From contig JAANXI010000107.1 of assembly GCA_018263365.1 (NCBI GenBank), positions 1 through 9,631 of the forward strand: a stretch of DNA of 9,631 nt. The letters are read 5' to 3'. Under the pieces are notes generated by a model. It saw only the letters and a program-made list of their open reading frames with translations, was not told the DNA's origin and did no database searches. The stretch comes from Fidelibacterota bacterium. Its GTDB lineage: Bacteria; Fidelibacterota; JAANXI01. Made by a program: the position numbers and the translations under genes. Of this stretch, positions 1-7,711 are shown one piece after another; the first letter of the stretch is position 1; every line of letters begins with the position of its first letter.

Positions 1-311
1 TCCGATCTTTCACCCTCATGATACGCCGGAAGGAAAAAGACAGCCACGAGGATTCGGCCAGTGATATATCCGAATGTTATCTGCAGGAAAGTAATATTAC
101 CGCCATAGGCGACCGCCGGTACGCTTATAAACGTCAGGGTACTTGTCTCGGTGGCAACCACCGAAAACAATACCGCCCACCAGGGGATTTCATGTCCGCC
201 CAGAAAGTAGTCCGACGTGGATTTTTGCTTCCCGGCCGCAAGCACCCCTGCAACGGCGACGCCAATCAGGTAAACAACGATGACCACGTAATCAATGACT
301 GAGAAACCCAC
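1..311 (-). CDS. Sodium/solute symporter (SSF/SLC5 family), N-terminal part, cut by the window edge
   Basis: Reading the minus strand from a GTG at 309-311 gives 103 open codons running off the left edge. The protein begins VGFSVIDYVVIVVYLIG and shows the SSF N-terminal pattern: a first membrane segment at about residues 5-25, the cytoplasmic STSDYFLGG stretch (31-39), then PWWAVLFSVVATETSTLTF (43-61) and AYGGNITFLQ, with GYITGRILVA (81-90) in the third segment. SSF proteins couple sodium influx to uptake of sugars, amino acids or sialic acid. The start is GTG because no ATG lies in frame, and AAAGGA sits 8 bases upstream. The gene begins 42 bases after the GH3 fusion gene stops and is probably the last visible gene of the same operon. 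Its neighbours suggest GlcNAc, a GlcNAc-containing disaccharide or a muropeptide sugar as substrate, but specificity cannot be read from this fragment. The family call is firm; the substrate is inference. Confidence 0.88.
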   Translation of the reverse strand, partial: MGFSVIDYVVIVVYLIGVAVAGVLAAGKQKSTSDYFLGGHEIPWWAVLFSVVATETSTLTFISVPAVAYGGNITFLQITFGYITGRILVAVFFLPAYHEGERS

Positions 312-353
312 AATATGTATCCTTTATTTCGTGTTATCGGCCGGATTCAGCGT

Positions 354-3224
354 TCAACGATTTTCTATCTGCTCCAGCTCTTCTTCCGACAACAGCACCT
401 TCATGGCCGCATTGTGAAATTTCGGCCGGAAGTCACCGATTTTGTGGTTCTGCCGCGTTGGATAGACGCGATTGGTCAGTAGTATAACAATTGCATCGTA
501 TTTCGGATCGATTAGGATGGAAGTCCCGGTAAATCCGGTATGTCCGAATGCCTCTGAAGATACATAATCACCGTACAGACTTCCGTGATCGCTGGGCGTA
601 TCCCAACCAAGAGCACGGGTGCTACCTTCAACAATATTCTGGCGCGCGGTGAATGTATCAATCGTCGTGGATTTGAAATGCTTCCGTCCGTCGTAATAGC
701 CGTTGCTCAGATACATCTGAGCGTATCTCCCCAAATCATCCACCGTAGAAAATAGTCCCGCGTGACCGGCCACTCCGCCCAGAAACGCCGCATTTTCATC
801 GTGGACTTCTCCCTGGATCTGTTTATGCCTGTACGCCTTATCAAATTCCGTCGGCGCAATCTGTCCCCGAAGAGCTTCATCCGGTAAATACTGGATGTGC
901 GTCATTCCCAGTGGCCTGTAAATTCTTTTCTCCACCAATTTATCCAGGGAATTTTGGCCCAGTTTCTCCAGAATTTTTCCCAGCATGATGATGCCGAGGT
1001 CGCTGTAAACCGTAGAGTCGCCCGGGGTATAAATCAGTTCAGAGTTTACGATGATATCCATAACCTCATCCGGACTTTCCGCGACCTCCCAGAACTTAAT
1101 AAACGGCTGCAACCCGGCTGTGTGAGTCAGCAGATTGATAATTTTCACGCTGTCTTTGAGTCCGCCGGAAAACTCGGGGATATAATCTTTCACCTGTTTG
1201 TTCAGGTTCAGATATCGGGACTCGTACATTTTCATCGCCAGCGGGGTGGTCGCTGTCACCTTGGTGATCGATGCCATATCGAAGATAGTCTCGCGGGTGA
1301 CTTTCGGTGAACTCTCATCATACGTAAAATGGCCGAACCCCTTGGCGGCCAGGACCTTTCCATCTCTGGCAGCGTACATCGCCATACCCGGAGCCACGGA
1401 ATCGGCGATGCCCTGTTCAATTAAGTCGAATACTTCCTGAAAGCGGTCATCCTGCAGATCGTCCGTCCAAACATTGCTGTACGGTTCGCGCTTCAGTCCG
1501 TGTCCCATTTCATAACCGGCGGGCAGGGAAATCGGCAGGGTCCCGCTCACGGACTGTTCGCCGAACATAGCGGCTGCAACCGTCCGCTGCGATTCGCTGG
1601 AAGAGCTGTACGTCAAAAAGAAGCTGCGGGCTTCCGGAAAATAGCGGAGCAGATACGGCGTGCCGAACCCAACCGTAATGATTGGTTTCTCCTGATCCAG
1701 GACTTCTGACAGAAATTCGGCCTGGTCTTCCGGCAGATTGATTGTGCCTTTGAAACTACCGAATCTTACGAATACTCCAACGGCGACGGCATCGGCGCCC
1801 TCCACCGCCTGGTTGGCTTTGATCATGACGCTGTCAGACGCCTGCGGCCCGATCTGATGCACTCCATAGTGATCCACCCTGGAGCCAATGCTGGCGGCAA
1901 AACTCCCCCCCGGAAAGCCAAATCGAATATCATCCGTAATAATCAACGTAACCATCGAATCAATATCAGCAGGCTTGAACGGCACGGCGTTATTTTCGTC
2001 TTTAACCAGGGTGATCGATTCCTGAAACGCTTTGGCCGCGGTGGCAAGATTATCGCTGTCTTCCAGCACCTTTTCTACATGCTCAAGATCCGGATATCTA
2101 TGTTCTTCGACTTTGACAAACTTTTTGAACTCAAGAATCCTGCGGACCGATTCGTTAATCCGTTTTTCGGAAATATGCCCTTCTTTTACTGCATTCAGCA
2201 CGGTTTCATATGCCAGTTCAAGGTCCGGCGGATACAGGATCACATCCATCCCGGCCTGGATCGATTTGACCGCTGCTTCACCTGGCCAGAATCCTTCTTG
2301 CACACCGCCCATGTTCATAGCATCGGTAACAAGTAGTCCTCCATATCCCAGAGAATCCCGGAGCACATTCTTAAGGAAATAAGGAGACAAAGTGGCTGGC
2401 AATTCGTTCCCAGTAATTTTGGGCAGCGCCAGGTGCGCAACCATTATCGATTTCACCCCGGCATCGATGGCGGCTTGAAATGGAAGGAGTTCTACCTGGT
2501 TCAGGCGCTCCCGATCCACGTTAATCTCCGGGAGAGACAAGTGTGAGTCCACATCCGTGTCTCCGTGGCCCGGAAAATGTTTGGCCGTCGCAGCCACATG
2601 CTCGGACTGCAATCCTTTGATGTATTCCACACCGAACTTTGCCACCATCTCAGGATCTTCGCTGTAGGAGCGCACGTTGATAATGGGATTATCCGGGTTA
2701 TTGTTGACGTCCAGCGCGGGCGCAAAATTCATGTGCACGCCCAGCGCCTTGGATTCCTTTGCGGTAATCACGCCCTGCTGATACGCAAATTCCGGCTTTC
2801 CCGTGGCGCCAATACCCATATTCTCCGGAAAGCGCGTCCCCGCGGAAATGCGCATGGGGATGCCCCATTCGAAATCCGAGCCGATCAGCAGCGGATATTT
2901 CGACATCTTCTGGAAACGGTAAATATTGCGGGCCGCTTCATACGGGTCACCGCCGAACATGGACAGCCCCCCGATGTGATATTCGGTTATCCACCGTGAT
3001 ACGCGCTTATATGACCAGCTATCATCGCTGTAAAAGGTTGCGCCGAAATTCGGCATGAACATCTGGCCGACCTTCTCTTCCAGCGACATGGCTGCCATCT
3101 GTTCATCAACTGTGAGCGACGGCTGTTTCTCAGGTTTGGTCGATGGTTTGGGCCCACAGGTTGCCAGGACAAGCGTGAAACCAAGCAAAATAACAAAAAG
3201 ACGCGAATACCATGAATGCTGCAT
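354..3224 (-). CDS. Lipoprotein fusion: GH3 beta-N-acetylglucosaminidase (NagZ-type) plus C-terminal serine hydrolase (beta-lactamase/AmiE-type)
   Basis: A 956-residue envelope protein with two enzymes in one chain. Residues 1-23 form a lipoprotein signal with a lipobox-like VLATC ending at Cys23; Thr at -1 is slightly atypical. Residues about 38-370 are a GH3 catalytic barrel. The NagZ-type loop KHFPGHGDTDVDSH spans 215-228 and carries the Asp226/His228 acid-base dyad; the nucleophile is probably Asp301 in LLVTDAMNM. Residues about 395-580 resemble the GH3 C-terminal domain. Residues about 590-956 are a class C beta-lactamase-like domain with SITK (Ser652/Lys655), YSD (740-742) and HTG (895-897). 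The GH3 part should release terminal GlcNAc from muropeptides or chitooligosaccharides. The second part could be an amidase like B. subtilis AmiE, a D-Ala peptidase or an esterase. The ATG has AAGGGGAA upstream. The gene starts 90 bases after nagX stops. Domain calls are firm; the amidase assignment is inference. Confidence 0.93.
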   Translation of the reverse strand: MQHSWYSRLFVILLGFTLVLATCGPKPSTKPEKQPSLTVDEQMAAMSLEEKVGQMFMPNFGATFYSDDSWSYKRVSRWITEYHIGGLSMFGGDPYEAARNIYRFQKMSKYPLLIGSDFEWGIPMRISAGTRFPENMGIGATGKPEFAYQQGVITAKESKALGVHMNFAPALDVNNNPDNPIINVRSYSEDPEMVAKFGVEYIKGLQSEHVAATAKHFPGHGDTDVDSHLSLPEINVDRERLNQVELLPFQAAIDAGVKSIMVAHLALPKITGNELPATLSPYFLKNVLRDSLGYGGLLVTDAMNMGGVQEGFWPGEAAVKSIQAGMDVILYPPDLELAYETVLNAVKEGHISEKRINESVRRILEFKKFVKVEEHRYPDLEHVEKVLEDSDNLATAAKAFQESITLVKDENNAVPFKPADIDSMVTLIITDDIRFGFPGGSFAASIGSRVDHYGVHQIGPQASDSVMIKANQAVEGADAVAVGVFVRFGSFKGTINLPEDQAEFLSEVLDQEKPIITVGFGTPYLLRYFPEARSFFLTYSSSSESQRTVAAAMFGEQSVSGTLPISLPAGYEMGHGLKREPYSNVWTDDLQDDRFQEVFDLIEQGIADSVAPGMAMYAARDGKVLAAKGFGHFTYDESSPKVTRETIFDMASITKVTATTPLAMKMYESRYLNLNKQVKDYIPEFSGGLKDSVKIINLLTHTAGLQPFIKFWEVAESPDEVMDIIVNSELIYTPGDSTVYSDLGIIMLGKILEKLGQNSLDKLVEKRIYRPLGMTHIQYLPDEALRGQIAPTEFDKAYRHKQIQGEVHDENAAFLGGVAGHAGLFSTVDDLGRYAQMYLSNGYYDGRKHFKSTTIDTFTARQNIVEGSTRALGWDTPSDHGSLYGDYVSSEAFGHTGFTGTSILIDPKYDAIVILLTNRVYPTRQNHKIGDFRPKFHNAAMKVLLSEEELEQIENR

Positions 3225-3314
3225 AATCGTTCCCCTTACTTCAAATGTCTGTTTACATACCGATATAAATGTTTAAAGTGAGCAGAGTCGGCTCATAAAG
3301 TAACACAAATTCCC

Positions 3315-4457
3315 TCAGATTTTAATGAAAATATTCCGCTTGTAGAGCAGCCACATCATCCAAAGCCAGAATCCGATATACAGCAGCGCGTAAATCAGCG
3401 ACGCATTTATCGGACTCGCTATTGGCAACAATAAATATTCATATATAAGTCCCTTGAGACTCACTGCGCCATCAGCCAGCGGAATCTTAATCATATACAT
3501 CAGTTTGGCCATCAATCCGGAGAGCACGAACACCGCAATGGCGTTCATCCCATAGATGACAAACGGCTTCGACCAGGCCTTGTACCCTTTGAGATCGATC
3601 AGCCAAAAACACATGGCCAGAAAATGGAGTGCAAATCCCGCGGTAAAGAGCACATAGGATGACGTCCACAGTCCCTTGTTGATCGGGAACCAGACATCGA
3701 CGATCAGGCCGGTTACCAGTCCGATATTGCCGAAAATGAACATGTAGATCGCCTTATCCTTTTTGGATAAGTCTGAGTGCAGGAGATGGCCTGTCAGAAT
3801 ACCGAACAACACCGTTCCAATCGCCGGGATGGTACTGAGCAACCCCTCCGGATCCCAATGCAGTTTCCAAAGATGATTCGGCATAATCAGGTTATCGATG
3901 TAAGTAGCCAGATTTCCCTCCATCGTCAGATTGCCCGCACCGTATCCCGGCACAGGTATCGTCTTCATAATAATCCAGTAAAAAATAATCAGCCCGAACG
4001 CCCAGTACGCATGGTATTTGGCTTTTCGAAATTCCAGAAAAATAATTGATGCAAACAGATATGCAACGGCAATTCGCTGTAGAACTCCCATAATTCTCAT
4101 GGTTGAAAAATCATATAACCGAAGCGGATCAAAACGGACCAGCGGAAAAATCGCCATAAATAATCCCAGGCCAAAGAGTATAAAAAACCGGCGGACGATC
4201 TTTTTGTAGACATCCTTTTTCGGTACACCGTTACTCTCCAGTTTATTAAATGAAAAGGTCATCGCCACGCCGACGATGAACAGGAAGAACGGAAAAATCA
4301 GGTCGGTAGGCGTCCAGCCGTGCCATTCCGCATGGGCGAGCGGCTTGTAGATATGACTCCAGCTGCCAGGGTTATTCACCAAAATCATCCCGGCGATGGT
4401 AATCCCGCGGAAGACATCCAGCGAGACAAGACGTTCGGTTTTTTTGACTGCCGCCAT
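3315..4457 (-). CDS. nagX: NagX/HGSNAT-type membrane acetyltransferase (DUF5009-like)
   Basis: A 380-residue polytopic membrane protein with roughly ten hydrophobic segments. The N-terminus, LVSLDVFRGITIAGMILVNN (10-29) followed by HAEWHGWTPTDLIFPFFLF (42-60), matches the start of human heparan-alpha-glucosaminide N-acetyltransferase. His42 sits where that enzyme's catalytic His is expected. Further family landmarks are GVLQRIA, INKGLWTSSYVLFTAG and YGMNAIAVF. Family members use cytosolic acetyl-CoA to acetylate a glucosamine amino group on the far side of the membrane. Bacterial nagX genes are known from chitin/GlcNAc catabolic clusters, though their reaction is poorly defined. Here it sits 50 bases after the alanine racemase gene and 90 before the GH3 fusion gene. 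A plausible but unproven role is re-acetylating GlcN residues in periplasmic fragments so that GH3 and NagA can act. AAGGGGAT lies just upstream of the ATG. Family confidence is high; substrate confidence is low. Confidence 0.88.
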   Translation of the reverse strand: MAAVKKTERLVSLDVFRGITIAGMILVNNPGSWSHIYKPLAHAEWHGWTPTDLIFPFFLFIVGVAMTFSFNKLESNGVPKKDVYKKIVRRFFILFGLGLFMAIFPLVRFDPLRLYDFSTMRIMGVLQRIAVAYLFASIIFLEFRKAKYHAYWAFGLIIFYWIIMKTIPVPGYGAGNLTMEGNLATYIDNLIMPNHLWKLHWDPEGLLSTIPAIGTVLFGILTGHLLHSDLSKKDKAIYMFIFGNIGLVTGLIVDVWFPINKGLWTSSYVLFTAGFALHFLAMCFWLIDLKGYKAWSKPFVIYGMNAIAVFVLSGLMAKLMYMIKIPLADGAVSLKGLIYEYLLLPIASPINASLIYALLYIGFWLWMMWLLYKRNIFIKI

Positions 4458-4507
4458 ACAGTATCCCCTTGTTTAGAAGTTATTAATTCAGGAGCTGAAA
4501 GTGGTGT

Positions 4508-5632
4508 TCAGTCCTGGTCAGTATAGGATCGCGCCACCCGGGCTGATATTCCGCAAGTTACTTCATACGGAATAACGCCGAGTTTTGCGGCCATCTCTGC
4601 AATCGGTATGTTTTCGTCGCCCTGCGTTCCCAAAAGCACGACTTCGTCGCCTACATCCAATCGCTCATCACGGACATCTACCATAAACGTATCCATACTC
4701 ACGTTGCCCACGATGGGAAACCGTTTCCCATGGATGAGCACCTCGCCGGTATTGCCGTAGCGCCGGGGGATGCCGTCCTCGTAACCGCCGGAACAGACAG
4801 CGATGACGGAATCTTCCGAAGTTCGGTAAGTCGCACCGTAGCCGATGGGATAGGCCGGCGGAAACTTTTTTATGTAAGCAACGCGTGTTTTCAACTGCAT
4901 CATCTGGCGCAGCGGAAACGGATCTTCCACTGATGTCGCCGGCGTCATCCCGTACATGGCCAATCCCAGGCGAACGCCATCATAGGCGATATTTTTCAAA
5001 TATAATGTACCAGCGGAGTTCCCCAGATGAAATAACGGCGGGTTATTAGGAAAAAATGAACTGATGTGTCGATGGATTTGTCCGAAACGTTCGACCTGTG
5101 TTTGGGTATGCTCGCTCTCCGGTGTATCGGCGGTGGACAGGTGGGACATCACTCCCGTTAATTCCAATCCCGGATCATCGATAATCTGGTTGAGCGCCGG
5201 TTCATAGTCAGTATAAAAGAACCCAAGCCGCCCCATGCCGGTATCGATTTTAAGGTGGACCCGAAGGGTTTCCTTGTAATCTCTGGCGGCCTCGCTCAGA
5301 CGGGTCAGATCATCATTGGAGGCGACAATAATCTGGAGATCGAGGTCAAATACATCCGGAATCTGATTCCGCCAGATTTTTCCAAGGATAAGGATCGGGA
5401 CGGTGATACCTGCATCCCGCAGCTCCCAGGCTTCCTCAACAACAGCCACGGCAAGCCTGGACACGCCTTCCTCTCTCAATGCCATTGAGACAGGGATAAC
5501 GCCATGTCCATACGCATTGGCCTTGACCACCCCGATAACTTTAGCGGGATGAATATGCGACTGAAAGGCCCGGACGTTTTTACGGAGCGCGTCTAACCGT
5601 ATTTCGGCTACTACGTCACTTCGGGGAGGCAC
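4508..5632 (-). CDS. alr: Alanine racemase, PLP-dependent
   Basis: Cytosolic enzyme interconverting L- and D-alanine. With the GTG at 5630-5632 as start it has 374 residues, normal for the family. The PLP-binding lysine is Lys37 in VVKANAYGHG, and the catalytic tyrosine of the partner subunit is Tyr265 in IGYGATYR; the Geobacillus enzyme has Lys39 and Tyr265. KIDTGMGRLGF, SHLSTAD, LGNSAG and VSMDTFMVDV are further family blocks. No signal peptide is visible. An in-frame TTG at 5654-5656 would add eight residues but lacks a convincing ribosome binding site, whereas AGGAGG lies 3 bases before the GTG, closer than usual. The gene lies between nagA and nagX, far from a usual biosynthetic setting, so it may be catabolic, converting D-Ala released from stem peptides to L-Ala, or it may serve cell wall synthesis. 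Enzyme identity is firm; start and physiological direction are not. Confidence 0.92.
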   Translation of the reverse strand: MPPRSDVVAEIRLDALRKNVRAFQSHIHPAKVIGVVKANAYGHGVIPVSMALREEGVSRLAVAVVEEAWELRDAGITVPILILGKIWRNQIPDVFDLDLQIIVASNDDLTRLSEAARDYKETLRVHLKIDTGMGRLGFFYTDYEPALNQIIDDPGLELTGVMSHLSTADTPESEHTQTQVERFGQIHRHISSFFPNNPPLFHLGNSAGTLYLKNIAYDGVRLGLAMYGMTPATSVEDPFPLRQMMQLKTRVAYIKKFPPAYPIGYGATYRTSEDSVIAVCSGGYEDGIPRRYGNTGEVLIHGKRFPIVGNVSMDTFMVDVRDERLDVGDEVVLLGTQGDENIPIAEMAAKLGVIPYEVTCGISARVARSYTDQD

Positions 5633-5675
5633 GCTCCTCCTCTCGCCCGGTTTCAATCGTCAGTTCTGGTTTCAT
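5616..5675 (-). other. Possible 19-codon leader ORF overlapping the alr start
   Basis: An ATG at 5673-5675, one base past the nagA stop, opens a 19-codon frame ending in TGA at 5616-5618. It overlaps the beginning of alr in a different frame and crosses both candidate alr starts. It could keep ribosomes leaving nagA moving through the alr start region (translational coupling), or be chance. The peptide has no recognisable homology and is not claimed as a protein. Confidence 0.2.
5625..5640 (-). promoter_or_regulatory. Possible hairpin sequestering the alr ribosome binding site
   Basis: On the minus strand GGAGG (5636-5640) can pair with CCTCC (5625-5629) across a 6-base loop that contains the GTG start. 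The Shine-Dalgarno sequence would be in the stem and the start codon in the loop. Ribosomes finishing nagA or the short leader frame could open it. This is seen by eye; folding energy was not computed, and the pairing could be incidental to a purine-rich RBS beside a Pro-Pro codon pair. Confidence 0.3.
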
Positions 5676-5676
5676 T

Positions 5677-6840
5677 CTAGAGGTTGGAGTACACGATATC
5701 GCCATTGAGCAGCGTCATCTTGACGTTAAAATTCTGATCCATTACCACAAGGTCGGCGTCCTTTCCGACTGCCAGGATCCCTTTGTATTGCTCAGTCCCC
5801 AAGACTCTGGAGGGGTTGAGGGAGGCCATTCTCACAGCGTTGGTTAGAGGTAATCCAGCCTGTTTCACCAGTACCTGGATCCCGATATCCAGTGTTGCAA
5901 CGCTGCCAGCGATAGTTCCGTCAGCCAGATGAGCGCCAGATTCATCCACTGTCACCTCCTGGTCGCCGAAATTGTAACTACCTTGTTTATAACCACTGGC
6001 AGCCATGGCGTCCGAAATCAGAATGATGCCGCTTGCTCCCTTTAACTTATGTAAGGTTTGAATCACAGACGGATGCACGTGAATGCCGTCCGCAATAAGC
6101 TGGACTTTCAATTCACCGTGGAGAAACGCCGCGTTCAATACGCCGGGTTTCCGGTGATGGAACGGCGCCATCGCGTTGAAAATATGCGTGACCTGGGCGG
6201 CGCCGTTATCGATGGCCACGCTGATGTCATCGTATTCCGCAATGGAATGTCCGATGGAGGGTACAATCCCCTCACGGGCTGCATTCCGGATGATTTCGGT
6301 GGTCCCTTCCACTTCCGGGGCGATAGTCATAAGCCGGACCGTGCCCCGCCCGGCATCGCGGAGATCTGACCAGTCCTTTTTATCCGGCTCCCAGATATAG
6401 TCTTCGTTGATTGCACCGTGCATCTTTGGATTGAGATACGGGCCTTCCAGGTGAATACCCCGAATAATATTGTGCCTCGGATTTGACCGGATGTATTCCG
6501 CCAGCCGTCGCACATCCTGGATCAAGGCATCTTTGGGCTTCGGATACAGTGTTGCCAACACGCCGGTAACACCGCGACTGAGCAAAAATTCCGAAATCTC
6601 TTTGATTTGATCTTCGTCGGCCTCGGTATAATCCACGCCGACAGCACCGTGGACGTGCAGATCAATAAAACTGGGAGTGATGATATGTCCATCAAGGTCA
6701 TAGACATCCGCCTTATCGGAAATTTCGATATCAGCAATATGGCCCAGTTCGGCGATCTGATCGCCCTGAACGACTAATACCGCATCCTCAATTTCCCGAA
6801 ACGGCGTAATGGCCTTGACATTCCGGAACACCTTATACAT
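5677..6840 (-). CDS. nagA: N-acetylglucosamine-6-phosphate deacetylase
   Basis: Cytosolic amidohydrolase converting GlcNAc-6-phosphate to glucosamine-6-phosphate and acetate, the step before NagB. The 387 residues match the family's usual size. The metal and catalytic motifs are in order: DLHVHG (60-65), HLEGPYLNP (130-138, metal ligand Glu132), GHS with His198, THIFNAM with His219, DGIHVHP with His254, and SDAM with catalytic Asp277. The C-terminal SLNPSRVLG and GKDADLVVMD blocks are also typical. The ATG at 6838-6840 has AGGGGAAG upstream. The gene starts 39 bases after nagB stops, so the two are very probably cotranscribed. The ordering nagB-nagA followed by alr points to use of amino sugar from a polymer that also carries D-amino acids. 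All key residues are present and there is no sign of damage. Confidence 0.96.
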   Translation of the reverse strand: MYKVFRNVKAITPFREIEDAVLVVQGDQIAELGHIADIEISDKADVYDLDGHIITPSFIDLHVHGAVGVDYTEADEDQIKEISEFLLSRGVTGVLATLYPKPKDALIQDVRRLAEYIRSNPRHNIIRGIHLEGPYLNPKMHGAINEDYIWEPDKKDWSDLRDAGRGTVRLMTIAPEVEGTTEIIRNAAREGIVPSIGHSIAEYDDISVAIDNGAAQVTHIFNAMAPFHHRKPGVLNAAFLHGELKVQLIADGIHVHPSVIQTLHKLKGASGIILISDAMAASGYKQGSYNFGDQEVTVDESGAHLADGTIAGSVATLDIGIQVLVKQAGLPLTNAVRMASLNPSRVLGTEQYKGILAVGKDADLVVMDQNFNVKMTLLNGDIVYSNL

Positions 6841-6879
6841 GGTTGTGCTTCCCCTGTCGAATCGTGAGTGCAGGAAATT

Positions 6880-7641
6880 TTACTTCCGTTCCACGATCCC
6901 TTCGTGATGTTCATATTCTAGTTTACTTGCGGCCTCCGTATCCAGCACCACATGGGCCTGCTGGTGCATCTGGACGATGGTCGCCGGCACCATAGCCGTA
7001 ATCGGACCTTCCAACGTCGCCTGAATGGCATCCGCTTTCCCTTCACTGCTGGCAACCAGGACCAGTTTCCGGGCATCCATTATCGTGCCGATTCCCATGG
7101 TAATCGCGTATTTCGGAACCTCTTCGGGATCGTCGAAAAACCGGGCATTATCTTTGACAGTTTTGGACGTCAATGTCTTAATCCGGGTCCGCGATCCAAG
7201 GGACGACCCCGGCTCATTAAAGGCGATATGTCCATTTGCTCCGATTCCAAGGATCTGCAGGTCCAGGCCGCGGACTTCTGCCATCTGTTCTTCGTACCAC
7301 TCGCAAAAATAATCGATATCATCTGCCATGCCGTCAGGGATATATACATGCCGCGGGTCGACATTGATATGCTTAAACAAATTTTCCCACATAAAATAGT
7401 GATAACCCTGGTCGTGTTCCGGTGGCAGTCCGACATATTCGTCAAGATTAAAGGTTGTGATCTTTGAAAAATCGAGTCCGGTTTCGCGGTGCATTCGGAT
7501 CAGCTCGTTGTACAATCCCAGCGGAGTGCTGCCCGTGGCAAATCCGATGACGCTATCCGGTTTGCGCCGAATTTGTTCCGCCACAATTTGTGCCGCCTGC
7601 TCACTCATGGATTCATAATCGTCCTTAATCGTCACTAACAT
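6880..7641 (-). CDS. nagB: Glucosamine-6-phosphate deaminase
   Basis: Converts glucosamine-6-phosphate to fructose-6-phosphate and ammonia, feeding amino sugar into glycolysis. It has 253 residues, between the Bacillus form (about 242) and the E. coli form (266). Diagnostic motifs are GFATGSTPLGLY (33-44), FNLDEYVGL (64-72, catalytic Asp67) and GIGANGHIAFNEP (132-144, catalytic His138 and Glu143). Asn136 stands where the E. coli enzyme has Asp141; Bacillus-type enzymes also have Asn here. TMGIGTIMDA (181-190) completes the set. The ATG at 7639-7641 has a near-ideal AGGAGGT, the strongest ribosome binding site in the window. The gene is probably first in the nagB-nagA-alr-nagX-GH3-SSF unit, because the 206-base region upstream is the only substantial non-coding stretch. 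Confidence 0.97.
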   Translation of the reverse strand: MLVTIKDDYESMSEQAAQIVAEQIRRKPDSVIGFATGSTPLGLYNELIRMHRETGLDFSKITTFNLDEYVGLPPEHDQGYHYFMWENLFKHINVDPRHVYIPDGMADDIDYFCEWYEEQMAEVRGLDLQILGIGANGHIAFNEPGSSLGSRTRIKTLTSKTVKDNARFFDDPEEVPKYAITMGIGTIMDARKLVLVASSEGKADAIQATLEGPITAMVPATIVQMHQQAHVVLDTEAASKLEYEHHEGIVERK

Positions 7642-7646
7642 GGTTT

Positions 7647-7653
7647 ACCTCCT
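7647..7653 (-). promoter_or_regulatory. Strong ribosome binding site of nagB
   Basis: AGGAGGT on the minus strand lies 6 bases from the nagB ATG at 7639-7641. It is a near-complete anti-16S match and fixes the start. The other genes here have weaker AAGGGGA-like or AAAGGA sites. Confidence 0.8.
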
Positions 7654-7683
7654 GCAAAATTCGTTTAAATGTATCTGTATTCT

Positions 7684-7700
7684 AATGAATTGAATCCATT
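7684..7700. promoter_or_regulatory. Candidate operator: 17-bp near-perfect palindrome upstream of nagB
   Basis: AATGAATTGAATCCATT on the plus strand is symmetric about its central base with one mismatched pair: the half-sites are AATGAATT and, from the other side, AATGGATT. It lies 42 bases upstream of the nagB ATG and just downstream of the TAnnTTTG-like element, where a repressor would block initiation or early elongation. The AATG...CATT ends recall LacI-type operators, but the usual central CG is absent, so the regulator family is not assigned. Confidence 0.4.
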
Positions 7701-7711
7701 TTGAGTTGGAA

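Noticed and set aside
18..302. Plus-strand open frame of 94 codons
   Set aside because: It is antisense to the SSF symporter, whose minus-strand frame has unmistakable family motifs; the plus-strand peptide has none.
3252..3269. AT-rich imperfect palindrome (TTTACAT...ATATAAA) upstream of the GH3 gene, considered as a second operator
   Set aside because: Only about six of nine pairs match and it bears no resemblance to the nagB palindrome; expected by chance in AT-rich sequence.
3279..3295. Hairpin TGAGC/GCTCA in the nagX to GH3 gap, considered as a terminator
   Set aside because: Only a 5-bp stem with a 7-base loop and no following T run; the next gene has a good RBS and the gap is short, so cotranscription is more likely.
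6952..7467. Plus-strand open frame of 171 codons antisense to nagB
   Set aside because: No recognisable domain and fully overlaps a strongly supported nagB; it is a shadow frame.
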